64,000 bases of DNA, from the NCBI RefSeq assembly GCF_004834005.1, contig NZ_STFF01000001.1:371347-435346 (forward strand), read 5' to 3'. The notes under the pieces are model-generated. The model saw only the letters and a list, made by a program, of their open reading frames with translations, had not been told where the DNA came from and searched no databases. Within the stretch, counting starts at the first letter, position 1; each line of letters opens with the position of its first letter. The stretch is from Niastella caeni (lineage in GTDB: Bacteria > Bacteroidota > Bacteroidia > Chitinophagales > Chitinophagaceae). This document shows, in pieces, positions 1 to 8,898 of this stretch. The translations under genes and the position numbers were made by a program.

Positions 1-2
1 GA

Positions 3-95
3 GCTGCTGCTGAAAAACTTAATTTGGTTGAGAAGAAAAGTTTAGAAGGGATATACGGAACTGTTAGAAAATTCTGCCTAAGCTACATTAAATAA
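3..95 (+). CDS. C-terminal end of an unknown gene (partial)
   Basis: An open frame enters from the left edge and gives about 30 residues ending in LSYIK before TAA at 93-95. The residues are a plausible mix (AAAEKLNLVEKKSLEGIYG) and the other two forward frames are closed early, so this may be the tail of a real gene. There are too few residues to recognise a family, and it could be chance. Confidence 0.35.
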   Translation, partial: AAAEKLNLVEKKSLEGIYGTVRKFCLSYIK

Positions 96-393
96 ATTTA
101 ATAATCAATACCTCAAAGTGGTTATATCATTCATTAATGATCACTTATTGTACATTATTGTACAACACGACTTACTTGTTGCCAGTATAAAAATTGAACC
201 GCTTATCTGGCAACACATAGCGTACATGCGACCCTAACAATTGAAGTACACCATATTATCCACATTATTAATGAATTATATTCTTTTTATATACCAAAAA
301 ACAATAATAAACGTTATTAATAATAACACTCCCTGCTTTTTATACAATGCATTGAAAACCAGGCGAGCGTTCACTCTATAAAACCAGTACCTC
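96..393. other. AT-rich intergenic region
   Basis: This gap is very AT-rich and presumably holds the promoter of the charged-repeat lipoprotein. I see no convincing TAnnTTTG -7 box, no ORF and no strong hairpin. The near-duplicate words tacattattg/tgtacaacac around 148-168 are the only local structure. Confidence 0.5.
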
Positions 394-2109
394 ATGAATT
401 ACCAACAACTCGTATCGGTATGCTCTTACACCGGCATCGTAATTTTACTAGTTGCGTGCCATACTACGCACCACACTACGGTATATACTAATGGTCAACC
501 ACCCCCACAAACCAAGGTCATTGTAGTTAAGGAACCGCCTCGTGTTGTTGAAAAGGTGGTGATCGTTAAAGAACAACAACCCGTTCAAACTGAGCGTGTA
601 GTTGTAGTAAACAATACGCAAACCACTTATAAGAATACCCGCACCACTACCCCTGCTACAACCCAAAATAATAATAACCCTACTCCGCCTCCGGCGCAGC
701 GGCCAACATACCCTTACAAATCAAAAGAGCAGAAAGAGCGTGAAGAGAAAGAACGTCTTGAAAAGGAACGATTGGAAAAAGAACGCATTGAAAAAGAAAA
801 GAAAGATAAAGAGGACAAGGAACGACTGGAGAAAGAAAGAAAAGAATGGGGTCAAAATATGCGCAAGGATAAAATCATTCCGGGCGGCGGCGTGAAAGAG
901 CGCGAAGAAAAAGAAAAGAAGGAGCGTGAAGAGAAAGAGCGTTTTGAGAAAGAAAAGAAAGATAAAGAAGACAAAGAGCGGGCTGATAAGGAGAAGAAAG
1001 ATAAAGAGGATAAAGACCGCGCTGACAAGGAAAAGAAAGACAGGGAAAATAAAGAACGCGTAGCCAAAGAGCAGAAAGATAAAGAGGACAAAGAGCGTGC
1101 TGACAAAGAGAAGAAAGATAAAGAGGACAAAGACCGCGCTGACAAGGAAAAGAAAGACAGGGAAGATAAAGAGCGTGCTGACAAAGAGAAGAAAGATAAA
1201 GAGGATAAAGAGCGTGCTGATAAAGAGAAGAAAGATAAAGAGGATAAAGATCGCGCTGACAAGGAAAAGAAAGACAGGGAAGATAAAGAACGCGTAGCAA
1301 AAGAGCAGAAAGATAAAGAGGATAAAGAGCGTGCTGACAAAGAGAAGAAAGATAAAGAGGATAAAGACCGCGCTGACAAGGAAAAGAAAGACAGGGAAGA
1401 TAAAGAACGCGTAGCAAAAGAACAGAAAGACAAAGAGGAAAAAGACCGTGCTGATAAAGAAAAGAAGGATCGTGAAGAAAAAGAACGCGTAGCCAAAGAG
1501 CACAAAGACAAAGAGGACAAAGAGCGCGCAGAGAAAGAAAAAAAGGATCATGAAGAGAAAGAACGCGTAGCCAAAGAGCAGAAAGATAAAGAGGACAAAG
1601 AGCGCGCTGATAAAGAAAAAAAGGATCGTGAAGAAAAAGAACGCGTAGCCAAAGAGCAGAAAGATAAAGAGGACAAAGAGCGCGCTGATAAAGAAAAAAA
1701 GGATCATGAAGAAAAAGAGCGCATAGCTAAAGAGCAAAAAGAGAAGGAAGAAAAAGAACGCGCCGAGAAAGAGCAAAAGGACCGTGAAGAAAAAGAGCGG
1801 GTAGCTAAAGAGCAAAAAGACAAAGAAGAAAAAGAGCGCATCGCCAAAGAGCACAAAGAGAAGGAAGAAAAAGAGCGCGCCGAGAAAGAACAAAAAGATC
1901 GTGAAGAGAAGGAAAGAATAGCTAAAGAGCATAAGGAAAAAGAAGAGAAAGAACGCGTAGCTAAAGAGCAAAAAGAGAAGGAAGAAAAAGAACGCGCCTC
2001 CAGGGAACAAAAAGACAAAGAAGAGAAAGAAAAAAAGGACAGCGAAGAAAAGAGCAAAGGGGAGAAAGAAGGCGGTGAAGAAAAAGAAAAGAAAGGAAAG
2101 AAGGATTAA
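394..2109 (+). CDS. Charged-repeat (KEKE-type) lipoprotein
   Basis: A 571-residue protein of unknown function. The N-terminus has a hydrophobic stretch ending in LLVAC, a plausible lipobox with lipidated Cys22, so the protein is probably anchored in the envelope. Residues 23-110 are rich in Val, Thr, Pro and Asn (KVIVVKEPP, VVEKVVIVKE). From residue 111 almost every residue is Lys, Glu, Asp or Arg, interrupted only by a Gly/Pro break near 151-167 (KIIPGGG). From about 168 to the end it is built of roughly 31 copies of a 13-residue unit such as KERADKEKKDKED or KERVAKEQKDKED. Such alternating charge usually makes a long single alpha-helix or coiled coil. The n-region lacks the usual Lys/Arg, so lipidation is an inference. 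The long antisense frames here are artefacts of the repeat. Confidence 0.75.
   Translation: MNYQQLVSVCSYTGIVILLVACHTTHHTTVYTNGQPPPQTKVIVVKEPPRVVEKVVIVKEQQPVQTERVVVVNNTQTTYKNTRTTTPATTQNNNNPTPPPAQRPTYPYKSKEQKEREEKERLEKERLEKERIEKEKKDKEDKERLEKERKEWGQNMRKDKIIPGGGVKEREEKEKKEREEKERFEKEKKDKEDKERADKEKKDKEDKDRADKEKKDRENKERVAKEQKDKEDKERADKEKKDKEDKDRADKEKKDREDKERADKEKKDKEDKERADKEKKDKEDKDRADKEKKDREDKERVAKEQKDKEDKERADKEKKDKEDKDRADKEKKDREDKERVAKEQKDKEEKDRADKEKKDREEKERVAKEHKDKEDKERAEKEKKDHEEKERVAKEQKDKEDKERADKEKKDREEKERVAKEQKDKEDKERADKEKKDHEEKERIAKEQKEKEEKERAEKEQKDREEKERVAKEQKDKEEKERIAKEHKEKEEKERAEKEQKDREEKERIAKEHKEKEEKERVAKEQKEKEEKERASREQKDKEEKEKKDSEEKSKGEKEGGEEKEKKGKKD
895..2090 (+). repeat. 39-nt in-frame tandem repeat
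   Basis: The region encodes a 13-residue (39 nt) unit repeated about 31 times. Sub-variants alternate: KERADKEKKDKED, KDRADKEKKDRED, KERVAKEQKDKED. At DNA level, neighbouring copies from about 1000 to 1440 are nearly identical (word aaagataaagaggataaag), while copies after 1700 have diverged, which suggests recent expansion in the first half. Confidence 0.85.
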
Positions 2110-2117
2110 TAACAACC

Positions 2118-2153
2118 AAAGACCCCGGCAGACAATGTTCCGTCGGGGTCTTT
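2118..2153. terminator. Bidirectional intrinsic terminator
   Basis: The arms AAAGACCCC and GGGGTCTTT pair over 9 bp around an 18-nt loop, with T-rich sequence after the hairpin on the plus strand. It lies between the convergent lipoprotein gene and the Rrf2 gene and can serve both. Confidence 0.8.
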
Positions 2154-2156
2154 GCT

Positions 2157-2660
2157 TTATTGTTCAGGAGCAATGATCTGCATGATGCTCCGCTTCAATG
2201 CCGGATCGGGTTCCAGCATCTGGTATAAGATCTTGATGGATTCTTTCTCTGAATTAACGAGGTCGTGGAGGGTGACCTTATCTAATAACTGGTCTAACGT
2301 ATACTGGATCATTTGCCATAAAGAACGGGCCGAACAATCTACCGAGTTGGTACATAACTTCATGGTACCAGTATGCGAACCGCAGAAGGTGCTGTTAAAC
2401 ATAGGACCACCCAATGCCTTCAACGCATCATTGATCACGATTTCCTTCGCAGGCTTGGCCAGTACGTAACCACCTTTATAGCCGGGCGTACTGTTTATAA
2501 ATCCTTTCATTCGTAAAATACGGGTCAGCTTGGCAACATACGTGCCGGTAAGCCCTTCCGCTTCACTTAACTGCGGAATGCTCATACCATTGGTATCCTT
2601 GCACGCCGCAAGTCGTATCAATATCCGCAGACCGTATTCTTCCTGTGCAGTTATTTTCAT
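2157..2660 (-). CDS. Rrf2/IscR-family transcriptional regulator
   Basis: A 167-residue DNA-binding regulator. The N-terminal winged helix-turn-helix (MKITAQEEYGLRILIRLA, then GLTGTYVAKLTRILRMKGF and GYKGGYVLAKP) is typical of Rrf2 proteins. Three cysteines at 93, 103 and 109 (C-x9-C-x5-C) lie where IscR binds its [2Fe-2S] cluster (C-x5-C-x5-C), so cluster sensing is likely, with slightly different spacing. It lies directly downstream of the suf genes on the same strand, 121 bp after the DUF59 gene. The likely role is feedback control of suf in response to Fe-S status, possibly through the palindrome at 8603-8618. The target is inferred from position only. Confidence 0.9.
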   Translation of the reverse strand: MKITAQEEYGLRILIRLAACKDTNGMSIPQLSEAEGLTGTYVAKLTRILRMKGFINSTPGYKGGYVLAKPAKEIVINDALKALGGPMFNSTFCGSHTGTMKLCTNSVDCSARSLWQMIQYTLDQLLDKVTLHDLVNSEKESIKILYQMLEPDPALKRSIMQIIAPEQ

Positions 2661-2781
2661 TAGTTCTTATTTAAAGCTAGTGGCGAGTGGCGAGTAGCTA
2701 GTGGGTTTATTCTCATAACCCGCTACTTTCTGTAACTTCCTGTATTCCCCTACTCGCTTCTAACTACTTACTACTTGCCGT
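2661..2781. repeat. Word-repeat hairpin A (suf operon, after DUF59)
   Basis: One side carries agtggcgagtggcgagtag. On the minus strand, the array starting at the DUF59 stop codon reads tagacggcaagtagtaag and continues with agcgagtag words. The two sides are imperfect reverse complements around aacccgctac. The word agtggcgagt is shared with array D near 12620. Confidence 0.7.
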
Positions 2782-3093
2782 CTACATAAATCCCAATTCC
2801 AATTGTGCCGCTTCCGACATCATGCTTTTATCCCAGGCCGGGGTCCAGGTTACTGCTACATGCACGTCGTTCACCCCTTCTATTAAGCGTACCTTCTGAT
2901 CAACTTCTACCGGTAACGATTGGGCTGCCGGGCAACCGGGCGCCGTTAACGTCATCACGATCTGAACATTATTGATCGGCAGCACATTTATTTCATATAT
3001 CAAACCCAACTCCCAAATACTTACCGGTAATTCAGGATCGAAAATGGTTTGTAATACCTCAATTACTTTTTGTTTCAGTGCTTCGTTCTCCAT
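2782..3093 (-). CDS. SUF-associated DUF59/MIP18-family protein
   Basis: A protein of about 103 residues in the DUF59 (MIP18/PaaD-like) family, taking part in Fe-S cluster assembly or delivery. Visible family marks are DPELPVSIWELGLIY near the N-terminus, TLTAPGCPAAQ with the conserved Cys, and WTPAWDKSMMSEAA near the end. I chose the ATG at 3091-3093 (MENEALKQK); an upstream in-frame start would add 12 poorly conserved residues. The gene overlaps the 3' end of sufE by 35 nt, which fits translational coupling. Such proteins are often called SufT, but the symbol is left out because several paralogous subfamilies exist. Confidence 0.9.
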   Translation of the reverse strand: MENEALKQKVIEVLQTIFDPELPVSIWELGLIYEINVLPINNVQIVMTLTAPGCPAAQSLPVEVDQKVRLIEGVNDVHVAVTWTPAWDKSMMSEAAQLELGFM

Positions 3094-3532
3094 GCTGCAT
3101 CGAATTTTTGATTTTATAGGCAAGCGCAAAATTCTTCATCTGCTTTACCATCGCCAGCAACCCGTTTGAGCGGGTTTGCGCCAGGTGGGTCGTCATGCCT
3201 ATCTTTTGAATAAATCCCAGGCTCGCTTGTATAATTTCATCCGGCGTATGTCCCGACAGTACCCTGATCAGCATACTGATCAATCCCTTCACGATCACCG
3301 CATCGCTATCGGCTTTAAAATATACTTTTCCATTCTCACTATCTGCTACCAGCCATACGGTGCTCTGACATCCGCGCACCTTATTCTCATCCAGCTTGTG
3401 CTTGTCTTCCAATACAGGCAGCTTCTTTCCCAGGTCGATGATATATTCGTATTTATCGTCCCACGAATCGAACAGCGAAAACTCTTCCACTATTTCGTTC
3501 TCTGTTTCCTGTATTGTTTTATGATCGCTCAT
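3059..3532 (-). CDS. sufE: SufE, sulfur-acceptor protein for SufS
   Basis: A 157-residue SufE protein that accepts persulfide sulfur from the SufS cysteine desulfurase and passes it to the SufBCD scaffold. The acceptor cysteine is Cys55 in the motif VRGCQSTVW. The HLAQTRSNGL motif near the C-terminus is also typical. The start is the ATG at 3530-3532 (MSDHKTIQE), two bases past the sufS stop; the longer open frame upstream lies inside sufS. The 3' end overlaps the DUF59 gene. Confidence 0.95.
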   Translation of the reverse strand: MSDHKTIQETENEIVEEFSLFDSWDDKYEYIIDLGKKLPVLEDKHKLDENKVRGCQSTVWLVADSENGKVYFKADSDAVIVKGLISMLIRVLSGHTPDEIIQASLGFIQKIGMTTHLAQTRSNGLLAMVKQMKNFALAYKIKNSMQHGERSTETKSN

Positions 3533-3534
3533 TA

Positions 3535-4776
3535 TTATAATAACATTTTTATAGCCTTCTGCAATCCTACGATCAGTTGATCTACTTCTTCCTTCGTATT
3601 GTACATGGCAAAAGAAGCACGGATGGTTCCGGGTATCCCAAAGCAATGCATCAATGGTTGCGCGCAATGGTGGCCGGTTCTTACCGCAATACCGCGGTTA
3701 TCGAGCAAAATGCCAATATCCTGCGGGTGTATTTTGTCTATCACGAAGGAAACCACGCTCACTTTGGTGGCGGCAGTGCCAATGATGCGTACACCTGGTA
3801 ACTGTACCAACTGTTCCGTTGCATAGGCCAGTAATTCAATTTCATGATTCCGCACCTTTTCTTTGCCGATCCTGGTCACAAAATCCAACGCCGCTTTTAA
3901 CACCACGGCATCGCCGATATTCGGGGTACCGGCTTCAAATTTATACGGCAGATCATTGAAGGTGGTCTTTTCAAGCGTTACTTCTTTGATCATTTCTCCC
4001 CCACCCTGAAATGGCGGCATGGCTTCCAGCAAATGCTTCTTTCCATACAATACGCCAATACCGGTTGGGCCGTATACTTTGTGCGAGGAGAAAGCAAAAA
4101 AATCGCAATCCATCGCCTGTACATCAATATCCAGGTGAACGGTTGACTGAGCGCCATCCACCATCACCAAAGCGCCGGCCTGGTGCGCCAGTTGAATGAT
4201 GGCTGATACCGGGTTCACAGTTCCCAATGCATTTGACACATGCACTACAGAAACCAGTTTTGTTTTTGAGCTCAGCAGCTTTTTATATTCATCCAGCAAC
4301 AACTCCCCGTCTTGCTGAGGAATTACTTTTAGCACCGCGCCTTTTTCTTCACATAACATTTGCCAGGGAACGATGTTGGAGTGGTGCTCCATTTCTGTAA
4401 TAATGATCTCGTCCCCTGCATTTATATTTTTACGTCCCCAGCTATAGGCTACCAGGTTAATACCTTCGGTAGTGCCCCGGGTAAAGATGATCTCTTCTCT
4501 TGAGGAAGCATTGATAAAACGTTGGGCTGCATCGCGACTGGCTTCAAAAGCAGCGGTTGCTTCTTCGGCCAGCGTATGGATACCCCGATGCACGTTTGCG
4601 TTATAGTTGGTATAATAATCAACCAGTGCATCTATCACCACCTGCGGCTTCTGCGTAGTAGCGGCATTATCAAAATAAACCAATGGCTGTCCCTTCACTT
4701 GCCGGTTCAGCGCCGGGAACTGTTTGCGTATGGCAAATACGTCCAGCTCCTTTGTTATGGTGTTGCTCTGTATCAT
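3535..4776 (-). CDS. sufS: SufS, group II cysteine desulfurase
   Basis: A 413-residue PLP-dependent cysteine desulfurase that removes sulfur from L-cysteine for Fe-S cluster assembly. Lys233 in SSHKVYGPTG is the expected PLP Schiff-base residue, preceded by the MVDGAQS motif. Cys371 in RTGHHCAQP is the catalytic persulfide cysteine, in the short loop typical of SufS and unlike IscS. N-terminal YFDNAATTQKP is the family hallmark. The start overlaps the sufD stop by 4 nt (ATGA) and sufE begins two bases after the end, so the genes are tightly coupled. Length is normal. Confidence 0.97.
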   Translation of the reverse strand: MIQSNTITKELDVFAIRKQFPALNRQVKGQPLVYFDNAATTQKPQVVIDALVDYYTNYNANVHRGIHTLAEEATAAFEASRDAAQRFINASSREEIIFTRGTTEGINLVAYSWGRKNINAGDEIIITEMEHHSNIVPWQMLCEEKGAVLKVIPQQDGELLLDEYKKLLSSKTKLVSVVHVSNALGTVNPVSAIIQLAHQAGALVMVDGAQSTVHLDIDVQAMDCDFFAFSSHKVYGPTGIGVLYGKKHLLEAMPPFQGGGEMIKEVTLEKTTFNDLPYKFEAGTPNIGDAVVLKAALDFVTRIGKEKVRNHEIELLAYATEQLVQLPGVRIIGTAATKVSVVSFVIDKIHPQDIGILLDNRGIAVRTGHHCAQPLMHCFGIPGTIRASFAMYNTKEEVDQLIVGLQKAIKMLL

Positions 4777-6077
4777 GCAAATTCAAATTCCAAACGTTCT
4801 GAAATCAGTTTATCAACATACTCGCGGATGGGAGTGAGTTTAATTTGCTCCAGGATATCAACGGCAAAGCCATGCAACAACAAAGAGCGGGCAATGCTTT
4901 CTGAAATACCTCTCGAGCGCAGGTAAAACAAACTTTCTTCATCGAGCTGGCCAATGGTACAACCGTGCGAACATTTTACATCATCTGCAAAGATCTCCAA
5001 CTGCGGTTTGGTGTTTACACTGGCGCCTTCTGACAGCAATACATTTTTATTGCTCTGGTACGCATTGGTTTTCTGCGCATCCTGCCGTACAAATATTTTT
5101 CCATTGAACACACCGGTACTTTGATCGTCGAGCATGCCTTTGTACAGCTCATTGCTTTCGCAATTGGGTTTTGCATGATCTACAACGGTATGGTTATCGA
5201 TGTGGCTTTGGCCTTGTTGTAAATAGATACCGTACAAATGTGCTTCGCAATATTGTTCGTCGAGCACAATGTTCAGGTTATTGCGAACCAGGCCCGAATT
5301 CAGTGAAACCGTTACGGTATGTGTAGAGCTTTTTCCAATTTGCTGAATGTGCGTAGTAGCTACCTGGCTGGCATGCGATGCATCGGTTTGTATTTTATAA
5401 TACTCGGTGATGGCATCTTTCTCCACCACGATCTCTATAACGCGGTTGGTAAAGCTTTCCTGTGTGCCCAGGGTATTGAAGGTTTCTACAAACTTCACCT
5501 GTGCGTTCTCGCCAACATATACGAGTGTACGCGGCTGCGCCAGTACATTGGCCTGGCGGGCATCGGTAATGTTGTAAATGTAAATGGGATGTTCAACGAT
5601 CTGGCCTTTCTTCACGTGCACAAATAACCCATCCTGCACAAATGCCGTACTCAGGGCATTGATGCCGTCTTTTAAATAATTGCTGCTATGGCCCAGGTGC
5701 TTTGAAACAATATCCTTGTATTCGTTCCTGGCTGCTTCCTGCAAGAACTGCACTGTTAATCCTTTTGATCGGATCACAGATAGCTCAGCGGAATAGCGGC
5801 CATTTATGTAGAATAATTCGTTGGCCTGCTCATAACCCGGTAAACGAATGGCTGCCAGGTCTGCTGCACTTACTGCAGACTGGTTTGCCTGGTACTGGTA
5901 TTCTTTATTGAAGAAGCTACCGATACGGGTATACTTCCACTCTTCGTGGCGGGTGGTGGGAATGCCCATATTATTTAACGCCTCAAATGCCTTTTGACGA
6001 ATAACGCCCAGTCCATTCAGGTCGTTTACAGAAGGTAGTTGGTTAAAACGTTCCTTAATATATTCTAAATTATTCAT
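4773..6077 (-). CDS. sufD: SufD, Fe-S scaffold subunit
   Basis: A 434-residue SufD subunit of the SufBC2D scaffold. The C-terminal core contains DVKCSHGCTIGQLDEES, with the His conserved in SufD, followed by FYLRSRGIS, the shared SufB/SufD signature. The N-terminal region is helical and poorly conserved, as expected (TTRHEEWKYTRI near residue 40 is typical). It follows sufC on the same strand with a 143-bp gap filled by repeat array B, and overlaps sufS by 4 nt. Confidence 0.96.
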   Translation of the reverse strand: MNNLEYIKERFNQLPSVNDLNGLGVIRQKAFEALNNMGIPTTRHEEWKYTRIGSFFNKEYQYQANQSAVSAADLAAIRLPGYEQANELFYINGRYSAELSVIRSKGLTVQFLQEAARNEYKDIVSKHLGHSSNYLKDGINALSTAFVQDGLFVHVKKGQIVEHPIYIYNITDARQANVLAQPRTLVYVGENAQVKFVETFNTLGTQESFTNRVIEIVVEKDAITEYYKIQTDASHASQVATTHIQQIGKSSTHTVTVSLNSGLVRNNLNIVLDEQYCEAHLYGIYLQQGQSHIDNHTVVDHAKPNCESNELYKGMLDDQSTGVFNGKIFVRQDAQKTNAYQSNKNVLLSEGASVNTKPQLEIFADDVKCSHGCTIGQLDEESLFYLRSRGISESIARSLLLHGFAVDILEQIKLTPIREYVDKLISERLEFEFA

Positions 6078-6100
6078 TTTAATTTATCGCATTTCAGTTT

Positions 6101-6220
6101 CCAAATTCCGCCCGGTTACCAGTTTCGGGTTACCGGGGTCTTGAGCTCTCGGATCTCTAACTATTAATCGAACACCCTGCATTGGGGGCCTGGTAACCGG
6201 TAACCGGCGACCGGTAACAA
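6101..6220. repeat. Word-repeat array B (between sufC and sufD)
   Basis: On the minus strand the array starts at the sufC stop codon with ttgttaccggtcgccgg and repeats ggttaccgg-like words. The other side of the gap carries ggttaccag and gggttaccgg in the opposite sense, so the gap can fold into an imperfect hairpin between the two coding sequences. Confidence 0.65.
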
Positions 6221-6979
6221 TTACGCTTCTACTTTATTCTCATCCCTGATAAAGTCGTATCCTTTCTCTTCCAACTCAAACGCCAGTTCTTTAGGTCCTG
6301 ATTTTACAATTCGTCCGTTATACAATACATGCACATAATCAGGTACGATATAATCGAGCAGGCGTTGATAGTGGGTAACCACCAGCACCGCGTTATCCTT
6401 GTTGCGTAATTTATTTACGCCATTGGCTACGATACGGATGGCATCGATATCCAGACCAGAGTCTGTTTCGTCGAGGATAGCCAGTTTGGGTTGCAACATG
6501 GCCATCTGAAATACTTCGTTCCTTTTCTTTTCACCGCCTGAAAAACCTTCGTTCAGTGAACGGCTCAGTAATGACTGGTCGATGTTAACCATCGCCATTT
6601 TCTCTTTCATAAGCTTCAGGAATGCTACTGCATCCAGTGCTTCTTCGCCACGGTACTTACGTACTTCATTCACCGCAGTTTTTATAAAGTTGGTGGTGCT
6701 TAAACCTGGAATTTCTACCGGGTATTGAAAAGCGAGGAACAACCCTTCGCCGGCTCTTTCTTCGGGCGACAGTTCCAGCAGGTCTTTTCCGGCAAACTCA
6801 ACTGTACCTTCTGTTACTTCATAATGTTCACGGCCGGCCAATACCGACGCCAGGGTGCTTTTACCAGATCCATTCGGTCCCATGATGGCATGCACTTCAC
6901 CTGGTTTAATTTCGAGGTTAATACCTTTCAAAATTTTCTTCTCGTCAATATTTGCATGCAGGTTCTTAATTGATAACAT
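6221..6979 (-). CDS. sufC: SufC, ATPase of the SufBCD complex
   Basis: A 252-residue ABC-type ATPase that drives conformational change in the SufBCD scaffold. Walker A is GPNGSGKST (34-42), the signature is GFSGGEKKR (145-153), Walker B is LAILDETDSGLD (166-177) and the switch His is in VVTHYQRLLDYI. The SufC-specific LAFQYPVEIPG stretch is present. It lies between sufB and sufD; both flanking gaps carry word-repeat arrays. Confidence 0.97.
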   Translation of the reverse strand: MLSIKNLHANIDEKKILKGINLEIKPGEVHAIMGPNGSGKSTLASVLAGREHYEVTEGTVEFAGKDLLELSPEERAGEGLFLAFQYPVEIPGLSTTNFIKTAVNEVRKYRGEEALDAVAFLKLMKEKMAMVNIDQSLLSRSLNEGFSGGEKKRNEVFQMAMLQPKLAILDETDSGLDIDAIRIVANGVNKLRNKDNAVLVVTHYQRLLDYIVPDYVHVLYNGRIVKSGPKELAFELEEKGYDFIRDENKVEA

Positions 6980-7012
6980 AGTTGTTGATATATTTATCTT
7001 AATCGTAAATTT

Positions 7013-7098
7013 TATTCGTGAATGGTCAAAGGTGAATTATGAAACGGCAAACGTGAATGGATTTCATTTTCAAATTTTCAAATTTGCACATTTTCAAA
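7013..7098. repeat. Word-repeat array C (between sufB and sufC)
   Basis: On the minus strand, right after the sufB TAA, the sequence reads tttgaaaatgtgcaaat and repeats ttgaaaat. This is followed by words of the aacgtgaat/gtgaatgg type, also found in arrays H, J and N. Confidence 0.65.
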
Positions 7099-8544
7099 TT
7101 AACCAACACTGCCTTCAAGACTAATCGCCAATAATTTCTGCGCCTCTACCGCAAACTCCATCGGCAGCTGGTTCATAACTTCTTTGGCAAAGCCGTTAAT
7201 GATGAGGGCAACGGCTGTTTCGGTATCAATACCGCGCTGGTTGCAATAGAAGATCTGGTCTTCACCGATCTTTGAAGTAGTAGCTTCATGCTCTACTACG
7301 CCTGTATTGTTTTTCACTTCAATGTAAGGGAAGGTATGTGCGCCGCATTTGTCGCCCAGCAACAAAGAATCGCACTGGGAGAAGTTACGGGCATTGGCGG
7401 CGTTCTTACCAACATGCACCAGTCCACGATAACTATTGTTACTTACACCGGCCGAAATACCTTTTGATACAATGCGGCTGCGGGTATTTTTACCCAGGTG
7501 CATCATCTTGGTGCCGGTATCGGCCTGTTGATGGTTATTGGTTACCGCAACGGAGTAAAACTCCCCTACTGAATAATCGCCTTTCAGAATTACGCTGGGG
7601 TATTTCCAGGTAATGGATGAACCGGTTTCTACCTGCGTCCAGCTTATTTTTGAATGGGCTCCCTGGCAAATGCCGCGTTTGGTTACGAAGTTGTAAATAC
7701 CACCCACGCCGTCTTTATCGCCGGGATACCAGTTTTGAACGGTTGAATATTTGATCTCTGCATTTTCCATGGCGATCAGCTCTACCACGGCAGCGTGTAA
7801 CTGATTTTCATCGCGAATGGGCGCTGTACAACCTTCGAGGTAGCTAACGTAGCTGCCTTCATCGGCGATGAGCAGTGTACGCTCAAACTGACCGGTACCT
7901 TCCGCATTGATACGGAAGTAGGTTGATAATTCCATGGGGCAACGAACGCCTTTTGGAATGTAGCAGAAAGAACCATCGCTGAAAACGGCTGAATTCAATG
8001 CCGAGAAATAGTTATCGGTGATAGGCACTACTGATCCTATATATTTCTTTACCAGTTCAGGATGTTCCTGAATGGCTTCGCTGATGGAGCAGAAGATGAT
8101 GCCCAGCTCAGCCAGTTGCTCCTTGAAAGTGGTGCCGATTGAAACGCTGTCGATCACTGCGTCGATGGCCACACCGGAAAGGCGTTTTTGCTCGTCGAGC
8201 GAAATACCCAGCCTTTCGAATGTTTTGCGTAACTCAGGATCAATTTCGTCGAGGCTGTTTACTTTCTTTTTTTGTTTGGGAGCAGAATAATATATAATGT
8301 CCTGATAATTAATTTTATCGTACTTAATATTGGCCCAGGTAGGCTCTTCCATCTTAAGCCAGTGTTTATAAGCTTTTAGCCGCCATTCCAACATCCACTC
8401 CGGTTCGTTCTTTTTGGCAGAAATAAAACGGATCGTGTCTTCATTTAATCCGGGAGGCGCTTCATCCGCTTCAATTTCAGTTACAAAACCATATTTGTAA
8501 TCACTGAGAACCGTTTTCTCAATTGCACTAAGCTCATTATTCAT
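7099..8544 (-). CDS. sufB: SufB, Fe-S scaffold subunit
   Basis: A 481-residue SufB, the core scaffold on which [Fe-S] clusters are built. Diagnostic segments are [58 protein letters not shown] and [19 protein letters not shown] followed by RGID; the last two span the region shared with SufD. It is the first gene of the minus-strand suf operon, with a -7 box and palindrome just upstream (8587-8618). Length and motifs are normal. Confidence 0.97.
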   Translation of the reverse strand: MNNELSAIEKTVLSDYKYGFVTEIEADEAPPGLNEDTIRFISAKKNEPEWMLEWRLKAYKHWLKMEEPTWANIKYDKINYQDIIYYSAPKQKKKVNSLDEIDPELRKTFERLGISLDEQKRLSGVAIDAVIDSVSIGTTFKEQLAELGIIFCSISEAIQEHPELVKKYIGSVVPITDNYFSALNSAVFSDGSFCYIPKGVRCPMELSTYFRINAEGTGQFERTLLIADEGSYVSYLEGCTAPIRDENQLHAAVVELIAMENAEIKYSTVQNWYPGDKDGVGGIYNFVTKRGICQGAHSKISWTQVETGSSITWKYPSVILKGDYSVGEFYSVAVTNNHQQADTGTKMMHLGKNTRSRIVSKGISAGVSNNSYRGLVHVGKNAANARNFSQCDSLLLGDKCGAHTFPYIEVKNNTGVVEHEATTSKIGEDQIFYCNQRGIDTETAVALIINGFAKEVMNQLPMEFAVEAQKLLAISLEGSVG

Positions 8545-8586
8545 ATCAAAATCTTTTGAATTGACCTGTTTTCGATTTAGGAGTCA

Positions 8587-8618
8587 CAAAGGTACAATAA
8601 TCTATACTAAAAAGTATA
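8587..8618 (-). promoter_or_regulatory. suf operon promoter with palindromic operator candidate
   Basis: Reading the minus strand, TACCTTTG (8594-8587) matches the Bacteroidota -7 consensus TAnnTTTG exactly, about 43 nt before the sufB ATG. Eight bases upstream, TATACTTTTTAGTATA (8603-8618) is a perfect 6+4+6 palindrome lying between the -33 and -7 positions, a good place for repressor binding. The Rrf2 protein encoded at 2157-2660 is the obvious candidate, by inference. No clear TTTG -33 box is visible. Confidence 0.6.
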
Positions 8619-8898
8619 AACAGTGTTATATCATTTCTTCTTATAAAGGGATAAATTATTTTTATCACGACGTTTTGACTGATTATCAACGTGTTTGAAG
8701 TAGATCAGCAGGTGGTTTTCCTGCTTCTGTGATAAATGTGTTCAGCGGGTGGTAATGGCCGGGTATCTGGTTGCGCCGCAAAGGTAGGGGAAAAGGAAGT
8801 TATCCCCAACCCTAAAGAGGAGCCTTTAAAAGCTAAAAAAGGCAGGACTGCCTTTTCCGGCTGCCCTACCCTTTGTTTTATAATATAAATAATGCCTT
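8619..8898. other. Gap between sufB and the T9SS repeat protein
   Basis: It holds the far upstream region of the suf promoter (AT-rich, 8619-8700) and a terminator at 8835-8856. The stretch 8700-8830 shows no ORF or repeat that I can support. Confidence 0.5.
8835..8856 (-). terminator. Intrinsic terminator after the T9SS repeat protein
   Basis: On the minus strand, AAAAGGCA-GTCC-TGCCTTTT forms an 8-bp stem with a 4-nt loop followed by six T. It lies 40 nt past the stop codon at 8899. Confidence 0.75.

Noticed and set aside
721..2115. Long antisense frames (464, 222 and 180 residues) opposite the charged-repeat lipoprotein
   Set aside because: They are mirror images of the Lys/Glu codon repeat, giving Phe/Leu/Ser-only sequence; the plus-strand frame has a signal and sensible N-terminal domain.
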